Of a DNA stretch of 5,032 nt, positions 1-5,026 are shown one piece after another. Numbering within the stretch: position 1 is the first letter of the stretch; each line of letters begins with the position of its first letter. Where the stretch lies: NCBI GenBank assembly GCA_031286085.1, contig JAITUX010000173.1, positions 1 through 5,032 of the forward strand, in the 5' to 3' direction. The DNA comes from Candidatus Adiutrix sp. (GTDB taxonomy: Bacteria; Desulfobacterota; Desulfarculia; Adiutricales; Adiutricaceae). Under the pieces are notes generated by a model. That model was not told the DNA's origin. It did no database searches and worked only from the letters and a program-made list of their open reading frames with translations. The position numbers were made by a program, and so were the translations under genes.

Positions 1-390
1 TTTTTCCAGCCAGCCGGCCAGTCTTTTTTCTTCCGTGCGGCTGCGTCCAACCAGGATCCCCAGGAGGAAGACCCAGACGATGACCAGGATTACGATGAGA
101 GCCTGCAAGAGGTGGCCCAGAAGGCCCAAGCCCCGGCTGGCGGCGGGACGTTTCGGTTTGGCCGCCGGCCGGAAGGGGCGGCGGGCGGGCTTGAGGGGCC
201 TGGCCGCCGCCCAGGTTTCCGCCAGTTCGTTTACGTCGATCAAGGGGCCGACGTCCTCGGCGTCTTCCTCGGGCTCCGGGTTTTCCGCCATGAGCCGCGC
301 CAGCTTCAAGAGGGCCTGGTCGCGCGGGCTCAGGGCGCCGGCCGTCTCCGGCTGCCGGGGGCTGGGTGGGGTCGCCGGGAATTGGGCCAT
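1..390 (-). CDS. Single-pass membrane protein, N-terminal part (candidate SPOR-domain protein), cut by window edge
   Basis: An open minus-strand frame runs from ATG at 388-390 to the left edge (130 codons, no stop). It begins MAQFPATPPSPRQPE. Residues 1-85 are Pro-, Ala-, Arg- and Glu-rich and probably disordered and cytoplasmic: an acidic stretch (about 36-52) is followed by a basic one (about 65-85, with RRPFRP and KPKRP). Residues about 88-113 are strongly hydrophobic (LLQALIVILVIVWVFLLGIL), then VGRSRTEEKRL follows, so this is a type II single-pass anchor with the rest outside the cytoplasm. From family knowledge, a helix ending in LG-LVGR is common in deltaproteobacterial SPOR-domain (peptidoglycan-binding) proteins encoded beside argS; the SPOR domain itself would lie outside the window, so this is inference. 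The start lies three bases past the argS stop, with no good ribosome site, suggesting translational coupling. A downstream ATG at 289-291 is possible but also lacks a good site. The open frame and its membrane helix are clear; the family is not. Confidence 0.75.
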   Translation of the reverse strand, partial: MAQFPATPPSPRQPETAGALSPRDQALLKLARLMAENPEPEEDAEDVGPLIDVNELAETWAAARPLKPARRPFRPAAKPKRPAASRGLGLLGHLLQALIVILVIVWVFLLGILVGRSRTEEKRLAGWLEK

Positions 391-393
391 GGG

Positions 394-2130
394 TCACATT
401 TTGTCGGGCGAAGAGACGCCCAAAAGGTCCAGGCCCAGCCGGATCACCAGGCGGACGGCCAGGCAGAGGGCCAGCCTGGCCGGGGCCAGATCGGGGCCGG
501 CGCTGACAATGGGGTGGCGGCCGTAATAGTAGTGGAACTGGCGGGCCAGGGCGGTGAGATAGGCCGTCAGGTGGTGGGGCTCCAGCTTCCTGGCGGCCGT
601 TTCCACCAGGTCCGGAAAGGCGGACAGGTGTTTGACCAGGGCCGTCTCTTCGGGCTGGGTCAGAAGGGTCAGGTCCGGCCGTCCGCCGGGACGGCCCCCG
701 GCCTGGCGGATGAGGCTCTCCACCCGGGCGCCCGCGTATTGCACGTAATAGACGGGGTTGTCCTTGGTCTGGGCCCGGGCCAGGTTCAGGTCGAATTCCA
801 GGGTGGTGTCGGGGCTGCGGGTCAGGAAGATGAAGCGGGCCGCGTCCGGGCCGACTTCGTCCAGCACTTCCCGGAGGGTCACGAATTCGCCGGCCCGGGT
901 GCTCATGGCCACCGGCTGGCCGTCGCGCGCCAGGCTTACGAGTTGCACCAGGAGTATGCCCAGGGTTTCCGGCGCATGGCCCAGGGCTTCGACGGCCGCC
1001 TTCATCCTGGCCACGTAGCCGTGGTGGTCCGCGCCCCAGATGTCGATGAGCTGGTCGAAGCCCCGCTGGATCTTATACCAGTGATAGGCGAGATCGGCCG
1101 CGAAGTAGGTGCTGTCGCCTTCGTCTTGGCCGTCGCCGTCGCCTTTGGTGATTACGCGGTCCGGCCTGGCGGCGCGTCCGCTCCATCGGCCCCCGGCCTG
1201 GCCGCCGCTTTTGCTTTTGATGAGCACGCGGTCCAGGTCGTCGCCGAAAGCGGTGGATTTGAAGAAGAGCGCGCCGTCCAGTTCATAGAGTAAACCTTTG
1301 CCCCGCAGGTCTTCCAGGGCTTTTTCCACCAGGCCCTCGGTGAAGAGGGATTTTTCCGAGAACCAGCGGTCGAAACGCACGCCGAAATCGGCCAGGTCGC
1401 CCTCGATGCCGTCCCGGAGGCGCTCGGCGGCGAAATCGGCCAGTATGGCCGCCGCCTCCTCCGGGGGCCGGTCCGTAAGCCCGGGCCCGATTTCGGCCCG
1501 GGCCGCCCGGGCCAGGTCCCGGATGTATTCGCCCTGGTAGTGGCCGTCCGGGAAGGGGTCCGTCCCGCCGGCCAGTTCCCGCATGCGGGCCAGGACGGAT
1601 TGGCCCAGGATGCGCATCTGGCGGCCGGCGTCGTTGAGGTAGTATTCGCGGTAAACCTCGCAGCCGGCCCGCTCCAGGAGGCGGGCCAGGGCGTCGCCGA
1701 TGGCCGCGCCCCGGCCGTGGCCCACATGGAGGGGGCCGGTGGGGTTGGCCGAGACGAATTCCACCATGATCCGGCGGCCCTGGGGCGGCCGGCGGCCGTA
1801 GTCGTCGCCGGCCGCCAGGAGGCCGGCCAGGGCCTCGGCCCACCATTTCACGCTGAAGGTGAAGTTGAGGAAGCCGGGGCCGGCCGTTTCGGCTTTGTCT
1901 ATCCAGCCTTCGCGGTTGTCCAGGCGGCTTAAGATCATTTCAGCCAGTTGGCGGGGATTGGCGCGGAAGGTCTTGGCCAGAACCAGGGCCGCGTTGGCGG
2001 CCAAGTGGCCGTGGTCCGGGTCCCGGGGTTCCTCCACCGTGAAGCTGTCCGGGGCCGGGGCCGGCCGGCCGGTTTCGGCGGCCAGGGCGGCCAGGGCCCG
2101 GTGGATTTTGTCGGCCAGCATTTTTTTCAT
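394..2130 (-). CDS. argS: Arginyl-tRNA synthetase (class I)
   Basis: The enzyme charges tRNA-Arg with arginine using ATP in the cytoplasm. The 578-residue length is normal for the family. Residues 1-95 form the N-terminal additional domain, which in this family recognises the tRNA D-loop. The catalytic core follows: VEFVSANPTGPLHVGHGRG at about 123-141 holds the HIGH-equivalent HVGH (135-138), TYFAADLAYH is at 341-350, IWGADHHGYV at 364-373, and the KMSKS-equivalent loop MSTRAGEFVTL starts at 409. The helical anticodon domain starts near 455 (DNPVYYVQYA) and ends in the typical LLGVSSPDKM. Two oddities: about 30 extra residues at 307-338, inside the catalytic domain, and Gly467 where the family usually has His (YVQYAHAR). 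ATG at 2128-2130 was chosen because it aligns with the family start and follows the metW stop by 14 bases; TAAAGG, overlapping that stop, is a rather distant ribosome site (11 bases). The open frame extends to 2313, but only through metW. It is the third gene of the metX operon and probably coupled to metW. Confidence 0.97.
   Translation of the reverse strand: MKKMLADKIHRALAALAAETGRPAPAPDSFTVEEPRDPDHGHLAANAALVLAKTFRANPRQLAEMILSRLDNREGWIDKAETAGPGFLNFTFSVKWWAEALAGLLAAGDDYGRRPPQGRRIMVEFVSANPTGPLHVGHGRGAAIGDALARLLERAGCEVYREYYLNDAGRQMRILGQSVLARMRELAGGTDPFPDGHYQGEYIRDLARAARAEIGPGLTDRPPEEAAAILADFAAERLRDGIEGDLADFGVRFDRWFSEKSLFTEGLVEKALEDLRGKGLLYELDGALFFKSTAFGDDLDRVLIKSKSGGQAGGRWSGRAARPDRVITKGDGDGQDEGDSTYFAADLAYHWYKIQRGFDQLIDIWGADHHGYVARMKAAVEALGHAPETLGILLVQLVSLARDGQPVAMSTRAGEFVTLREVLDEVGPDAARFIFLTRSPDTTLEFDLNLARAQTKDNPVYYVQYAGARVESLIRQAGGRPGGRPDLTLLTQPEETALVKHLSAFPDLVETAARKLEPHHLTAYLTALARQFHYYYGRHPIVSAGPDLAPARLALCLAVRLVIRLGLDLLGVSSPDKM
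1117..1233 (-). repeat. Diverged in-frame repeat pair with 72-base period inside argS
   Basis: Two 45-base copies lie at 1189-1233 (residues 300-314, DRVLIKSKSGGQAGG) and 1117-1161 (residues 324-338, DRVITKGDGDGQDEG). They start exactly 72 bases (24 codons) apart. By hand count 33 of 45 bases and 7 of 15 residues match (DRV, K, GQ and the last G). Most ArgRS proteins go from DRV to TYFA in about ten residues, whereas here the gap is about forty. The simplest reading is an old tandem duplication that added a Gly-rich loop. High GC content raises chance similarity, so the duplication origin is likely but not certain. Confidence 0.6.
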
Positions 2131-2141
2131 GGCGCCTGTTG

Positions 2142-2147
2142 CCTTTA
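2142..2147 (-). promoter_or_regulatory. Ribosome-binding-like site of argS overlapping the metW stop
   Basis: On the minus strand the metW stop TAA continues as TAAAGG, an anti-Shine-Dalgarno match 11 bases before the argS ATG. The spacing is longer than ideal; a second AGG sits only 4 bases from the ATG. Ribosomes ending on metW would expose or reach this site, consistent with coupled translation. Confidence 0.4.
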
Positions 2148-2942
2148 GGGTGAAGCTTCGGCGGGCGGACCGGGCCGGCTGCCGGGCGCGCGCTCCAGGA
2201 AAATAAGGGCCTCTTCCACCACCAGGTTGTCGGTGGGTGAAAGGCCGGCCTTGAGGCGGCCTTCGACCAGGCCGAAGGACTGTTCGACCGTGACCTCGTT
2301 GACCAGGCACCAATCCAGGAAGTCGGCCAAGGTGAAAAGGTGTATGTTGGGGGTGTCGTGCCAGCCGTAAGGCAGTTCCGGGGTCACCGGCATCCGGCCG
2401 CGCACGGCCAGGTCGAAACGCACCCGCCAGTGGCCGAAATTGGGGAAGGCGACTATGCCCCGGCGGCCCACCCGGAGCATTTCCCGGAGCACGGCCAGGG
2501 GATTCTTCAAAGTCTGGAGAGTGCTTTCCAGGATCACGTAGTCGAAGCTCTGGTCGGCGAAATCCACCAGCCCGTGGTCGAGGTCTATGTTCAAAACCGG
2601 CACGCCCCGGTCTATGGTCTTGAGGACCGCCAGGGGGTCCAGTTCCACCCCCTGGGCCCGCACGGCCAGACGGCGGATGAGCTGGGACAGGAGTTCCCCC
2701 TCGCCGCAGCCCAGGTCCAGAACCGAGGCCCCCCGGGGCACTTCATCCATGATCACCTGGTCCTGCCAGCGCCGGCCGGCCTGGGCCGGGGCCGCCCTGG
2801 CGGACAGGATTTCATGGGCCGCCTTGGAGGTCAAGATTTCATGGGCCTTGGCCGCCAGGGACACATCAAGGTTGTAGGCGGCGAAGGCTCTCAGTTCCCC
2901 CAGGCTGGGGGCGGTGTGGTCCGGACGGTCGGGTCGGGTCAT
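2145..2942 (-). CDS. metW: MetW, methyltransferase-fold partner of MetX in methionine biosynthesis
   Basis: MetW is a small SAM-methyltransferase-fold protein almost always encoded next to metX in proteobacteria and needed for, or stimulating, homoserine acylation; its own chemistry is not settled. Motif I, VLDLGCGEGELL, starts at residue 74. The acidic GVELDP (98-103) follows, then FDYVILEST-LQTL (133-145), the MetW hallmark FPNFGHWRVR (166-175), GRMPVTPELPY (182-192) and W-DTPNIHLFT (194-204). Family members are about 200 residues; this one has 265 because of an N-terminal extension of about 55 residues containing a nine-residue tandem repeat (33-50), plus a Pro-rich tail. The start at 2942 lies 13 bases after the metX stop with GAG spaced 8 bases. 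An ATG at 2748-2750 (Met65) has a better AGGTGA site and would give about 201 residues, but would cut off the first helix before motif I (RWQDQVI, equivalent to the usual MetW N-terminus), so I prefer the upstream start. Second gene of the operon. Confidence 0.93.
   Translation of the reverse strand: MTRPDRPDHTAPSLGELRAFAAYNLDVSLAAKAHEILTSKAAHEILSARAAPAQAGRRWQDQVIMDEVPRGASVLDLGCGEGELLSQLIRRLAVRAQGVELDPLAVLKTIDRGVPVLNIDLDHGLVDFADQSFDYVILESTLQTLKNPLAVLREMLRVGRRGIVAFPNFGHWRVRFDLAVRGRMPVTPELPYGWHDTPNIHLFTLADFLDWCLVNEVTVEQSFGLVEGRLKAGLSPTDNLVVEEALIFLERAPGSRPGPPAEASP
2793..2846 (-). repeat. 27-bp in-frame tandem duplication in metW
   Basis: Two adjacent 27-base units, 2820-2846 and 2793-2819, match at 23 of 27 positions by hand comparison, including an identical 13-base run (2835-2847 and 2808-2820). 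They encode AHEILTSKA and AHEILSARA (residues 33-50). Three of the four differences change the amino acid conservatively, so the helix-like, Ala/Glu/Lys-rich character is kept. The repeat lies in the N-terminal extension, outside the conserved MetW domain. Confidence 0.9.
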
Positions 2943-2955
2943 AGGGGGATCTCGT

Positions 2956-4149
2956 TTAAGGCCGCAGAAAGCCGCGGATCAGCCGGCTGACGGTCTCGGT
3001 CTCCACCAGAAAGGCGTCGTGGCCGTAGCGGGAGGGGATGTCCACATAGGTCACGGCCCGCCCGGCCCGGCACATGGCCGAGACGAGTTCCCGGCACAGT
3101 TCCGGCGGGTAGAGCCAGTCCGAGGAGAAGGAGGCCACGAGGCTCCGGGCCTTAAGGCGGGCCGCGGCCCTGGTCAGGTCGCCGTCTCCCCAGGTCGAGG
3201 CGTCATAGTAGTCCACGGCCCGGGTCATATACAGATAACTGTTGGCGTCGTAACGGGCCACGAAGCTCCCGGCCTGGTGCTGGAGATAGCTCTCCACCTC
3301 GAATTCCACCCCCACGGGGGTGAAGTCCGGCTTGTCCTTGCCCTGGAGCCGCCGGCCGAACTTATGGCCCAGGCTCTCCTCGGACAGGTAGGTTATGTGG
3401 GCCAGCATCCGGGCGGTGGACAAGCCGGCCAAGGGGCCCGGGCCGCCGTAATAATCGCCGTTTTTGAAGCCGGAGTCGTTGATTATGGAATACCGGGCCA
3501 CGGCGTTGAAAGCCAGCCCCTGGGCTCCGAGGCGGAAGCCGGCCGAGAGGATGATCAGGTTTGCCACCCGGTCCGGCTGGGCCAGGGCCATTTCCAGGGC
3601 CTGCTGGCCGCCCATGGAGCCGCCCACCGCGGCGTGGAGCCGGTCCACCCCCAGGTGGTCCAGAAGCTTGAAGCCCAAGGCCGCCCAATCGGCCACGGTC
3701 ACCACCGGGAAGGCCAGGCCGTAGGGCCGGCCGGTGGCCGGATTGAGGCTCATGGGCCCGGTGGTGCCGTAGCAGCTCCCCAGGACATTGGCGCAGACTA
3801 CGAAGAAGCGCCGGGTGTCGATGGGCTTGCCGGGGCCCACCATGTCGTCCCACCAGCCCGGTTTTTTCCCCCGGAAGGCCTTAAGGGGGCCGTCCGGGGC
3901 CTCATCCCAGCCGGCCGCGTGGGCGTCGCCGGTCAGGGCGTGGCAGATGAACACGGCGTTGTCCCGGGCCGGGTTCAGGGCGCCGTAAGTTTCATATTCC
4001 ACTTCCACCGGGGCCAGCCGCCCCCCGGCGGCCAGTTGGAAGGGCGGACCGTCCTGGTGGAAAACGGTTTTCCTGGCCCGGGTATAACCCACCGACTGGG
4101 GGTGTTCCGGCCCGTGGACGTCTTTGGCCGGAGGGCCGTCGATGCTCAT
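2956..4149 (-). CDS. metX: Homoserine O-acetyltransferase (MetX, alpha/beta-hydrolase fold)
   Basis: It transfers an acyl group, classically acetyl from acetyl-CoA, to the hydroxyl of L-homoserine, committing it to methionine synthesis by direct sulfhydrylation or transsulfuration. From the ATG at 4147-4149 the protein has 397 residues, a normal length. Conserved blocks in order: VEVEYETYGALNPARDNA (48-65), FICHALTGDAHAAG (67-80), PGWWDDMVGPGKPIDT (97-112), the CANVLGSCYGTTGPMSLNP block (119-137), and the nucleophile elbow VGGSMGGQQALEMA (175-188) with Ser178. The remaining triad residues are Asp344 (SSDWLYPP) and His377 (YGHDAFLVE). Family knowledge says MetX-fold enzymes can also use succinyl-CoA; I cannot tell the donor from the sequence by eye. 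The ATG was chosen because AGGTGA lies at ideal spacing; an in-frame TTG at 4204-4206 would add 19 residues unlike the family and has a badly placed ribosome site. It is the first gene of the operon, behind a strong promoter, and metW follows after 13 bases. Confidence 0.96.
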   Translation of the reverse strand: MSIDGPPAKDVHGPEHPQSVGYTRARKTVFHQDGPPFQLAAGGRLAPVEVEYETYGALNPARDNAVFICHALTGDAHAAGWDEAPDGPLKAFRGKKPGWWDDMVGPGKPIDTRRFFVVCANVLGSCYGTTGPMSLNPATGRPYGLAFPVVTVADWAALGFKLLDHLGVDRLHAAVGGSMGGQQALEMALAQPDRVANLIILSAGFRLGAQGLAFNAVARYSIINDSGFKNGDYYGGPGPLAGLSTARMLAHITYLSEESLGHKFGRRLQGKDKPDFTPVGVEFEVESYLQHQAGSFVARYDANSYLYMTRAVDYYDASTWGDGDLTRAAARLKARSLVASFSSDWLYPPELCRELVSAMCRAGRAVTYVDIPSRYGHDAFLVETETVSRLIRGFLRP

Positions 4150-4231
4150 CGGGTCACCTGGTAATCTAAAGCCTCCAAGGCCGGCTCCCGTCAGGACGGT
4201 CTCCAAGCCTTCGGGAGTCAGCCAAGAGGGC
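4150..4231 (-). promoter_or_regulatory. metX leader with competing inverted repeats
   Basis: The transcript from the metX promoter should start near 4228-4231, giving an untranslated leader of about 80 bases. It can pair in several mutually exclusive ways: CTCCCG at 4212-4217 with CGGGAG at 4185-4190; the near-perfect palindrome CCGTC-CT-GACGG at 4188-4199; and AGCC at 4183-4186 with GGCT at 4171-4174, just before the ribosome site. CTTGGAG also occurs twice, 28 bases apart (4173-4179 and 4201-4207). No conserved SAM-I, SAM-II or SAM/SAH riboswitch core is recognisable. Methionine-dependent control is plausible for metX, but no regulator can be named from the sequence. Confidence 0.45.
4154..4159 (-). 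promoter_or_regulatory. Ribosome-binding site of metX
   Basis: On the minus strand AGGTGA precedes the ATG at 4149 by four bases (AGG core seven bases away). It decides the start in favour of this ATG over the upstream TTG at 4206. Confidence 0.8.
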
Positions 4232-4235
4232 TTGT

Positions 4236-4264
4236 ATTATATGGCGGCTATGGTTTTTTGTCCA
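4236..4264 (-). promoter_or_regulatory. Sigma-70 promoter of the metX-metW-argS operon
   Basis: On the minus strand the -35 hexamer TGGACA (4259-4264, five of six matches) and the -10 hexamer TATAAT (4236-4241, perfect) are separated by exactly 17 bases (4242-4258). The predicted start is near 4228-4231. It is the only near-consensus promoter in the window and lies in its AT-richest gap. It should give strong basal expression, probably for all four minus-strand genes, since no terminator or second promoter is visible between them. Confidence 0.85.
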
Positions 4265-4278
4265 GCTTCGGCCGGGCT

Positions 4279-4318
4279 CCCCGCGGCTTGCGGCCGGTAT
4301 TTGTAGGCAAGCCCGGGG
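4279..4318. repeat. Strong imperfect inverted repeat upstream of both divergent genes
   Basis: CCCCG (4279-4283) plus GGCTTGC (4285-4291) pair with GCAAGCC (4307-4313) plus CGGGG (4314-4318). This makes a 12-bp stem interrupted only by an unpaired C at 4284, with a 15-base loop (4292-4306). It lies upstream of the metX -35 box and 45 bases before the plus-strand lipoprotein gene. No T-run follows on the plus strand, so it is not a standard intrinsic terminator. It could be a regulator binding site, or an mRNA hairpin if the lipoprotein transcript starts to its left. Confidence 0.6.
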
Positions 4319-4330
4319 GAAATCGCTTGC
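4307..4330. repeat. Second inverted repeat sharing a half-site with the first
   Basis: GCAAGC (4307-4312) is also complementary to GCTTGC at 4325-4330, 12 bases further on. The same GCAAGC is the right arm of the hairpin at 4279-4318, whose left arm contains GCTTGC (4286-4291). The middle copy can therefore pair with either flank but not both. The three half-sites are centred about 21 and 18 bases apart. Confidence 0.5.
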
Positions 4331-4355
4331 TTTCAGGCCGCATTTTCTGTAAATA
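4327..4355 (+). promoter_or_regulatory. Possible promoter of the TPR lipoprotein gene
   Basis: TTGCTT (4327-4332; four of six matches to TTGACA) and TAAATA (4350-4355; three of six matches to TATAAT) are 17 bases apart, with TG directly before the second hexamer. The match is weak. If used, transcription would start at or within a base or two of the ATG at 4363, giving a leaderless or nearly leaderless mRNA. The competing possibility is a start near 4247 from the plus-strand TATTAT at 4235-4240. Confidence 0.3.
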
Positions 4356-4362
4356 TTAGAAG

Positions 4363-5001
4363 ATGTGGCCGTCGGTTTCAAAATATTTGCTCCTGGCGCC
4401 ACTGGCGTTTCTGGGGGCCTGCCAGGGCGTGTGGGATGACCGATATGTGGGCTGGGACGAATTCGACGCCCTGGCCAGGCGTATGGATGTAGTCGAGGCC
4501 CGGGTGGGCCTCCCGTCCCGGGGCGGAGGATTACCGGTTTTGGTCTCCACCAAGGGGGCCGGGCCGGCTCCGGCCGGCCGGGGGCTTCCGGTCGGCCATT
4601 TACAGGCCGCCCCGGGCGGCCGGCCGGTCTCGGCCGAAGACGCGGTTTACCAGGAGGCCCAGCGCTTGCTGAAAGCCGGTCAATACACCCAGGCCGCCGG
4701 AGTTTTCAGCCGCATGTTGGCTGAAAACCCGGGCGGACGCCTGGCCCCCAACGCCCGTTACTGGCTGGGGGAGTGTTATTACGCCCAGGGGCGTTACCGC
4801 GAGGCGGCGGGCGAGTTCCAGCGCTGCGCCGATGACTACCCCAAGACCGACAAGGCCGCCGACGCTCTTTTGAAATTGTCCTACAGCTATAACCGCCTGG
4901 GCGACGGACACCGGGCCATGGCGGCCCTGGACCGTCTGTTGGGGCGGTATCCCAATTCCAACGCGGCCGGCCTCATCAAGAGCGGGCGCGGTCATTTTTG
5001 A
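4363..5001 (+). CDS. CpoB/YbgF-like TPR lipoprotein
   Basis: The 212-residue protein starts with a lipoprotein signal peptide: Lys7, a hydrophobic core at 8-19 and lipobox LGAC with Cys20, so the mature protein should be lipid-anchored on the periplasmic side. A short helix (about 31-48, WDEFDALARRMDVVEARV) may be a remnant of the CpoB N-terminal coiled coil. A Gly/Pro-rich linker (50-90) leads to three TPRs (about 94-127, 131-163, 167-200) with the CpoB/YbgF pattern YQEAQRLLKAGQY, APNARYWLGECYYAQGRY, ADALLKLSYSYNRLGD and RYPNSNAA. CpoB of E. coli coordinates TolA and PBP1B during division, but is not lipidated; tol or pal genes are not visible here, so the role is inferred. BamD-like proteins are an alternative, though less similar. 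The start is fixed by an in-frame TAG at 4357-4359, two codons upstream; AGAAG directly abutting the ATG is a poor ribosome site. Confidence 0.85.
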   Translation: MWPSVSKYLLLAPLAFLGACQGVWDDRYVGWDEFDALARRMDVVEARVGLPSRGGGLPVLVSTKGAGPAPAGRGLPVGHLQAAPGGRPVSAEDAVYQEAQRLLKAGQYTQAAGVFSRMLAENPGGRLAPNARYWLGECYYAQGRYREAAGEFQRCADDYPKTDKAADALLKLSYSYNRLGDGHRAMAALDRLLGRYPNSNAAGLIKSGRGHF

Positions 5002-5026
5002 TTCGGGGCCGCAATTTGATTTATTC

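Noticed and set aside
394..396. Programmed TGA read-through or selenocysteine at the end of argS
   Set aside because: The preceding residues are the normal ArgRS C-terminus (LLGVSSPDKM), an ATG follows two codons later, and no recoding hairpin stands out; ordinary termination and re-initiation is simpler.
112..1293. A 393-codon plus-strand open frame
   Set aside because: It lies entirely antisense to argS, whose conserved motifs prove the minus strand. The translation is Gly/Gln/Ala-rich without a recognisable domain; long antisense frames are expected at this GC content.
2040..2105. Clusters of GGCCGG and GGCCAGG words, here and throughout the genes
   Set aside because: They follow from GC-rich codon pairs for Ala, Gly, Pro and Leu in coding sequence; no regular spacing or conserved arms suggest a repeat family.
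2131..2313. N-terminal extension of argS by 61 residues
   Set aside because: It would run through the end of metW in another frame, is Arg/Pro/Gly-rich and unlike ArgRS, whereas the ATG at 2130 aligns with the family start.
2914..4164. A 416-codon plus-strand open frame
   Set aside because: It mirrors metX almost end to end and reads as low-complexity Gly/His/Val sequence. The metX catalytic triad and conserved blocks fix the coding strand.
4150..4206. TTG start for metX adding 19 residues
   Set aside because: The possible ribosome site lies only one base before the TTG, the added residues are not MetX-like, and the ATG at 4149 has an ideal AGGTGA.
4150..4231. SAM riboswitch in the metX leader
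   Set aside because: None of the conserved cores of SAM-I, SAM-II or SAM/SAH classes is visible; only generic inverted repeats are present.
4279..4318. Intrinsic terminator
   Set aside because: The stem is strong, but no T-run follows on either strand in the required position, and no gene ends next to it.
4166..4402. A 78-codon minus-strand open frame across the divergent gap
   Set aside because: It would start inside the lipoprotein signal-peptide region and read through the metX promoter; no motif or ribosome site supports it.
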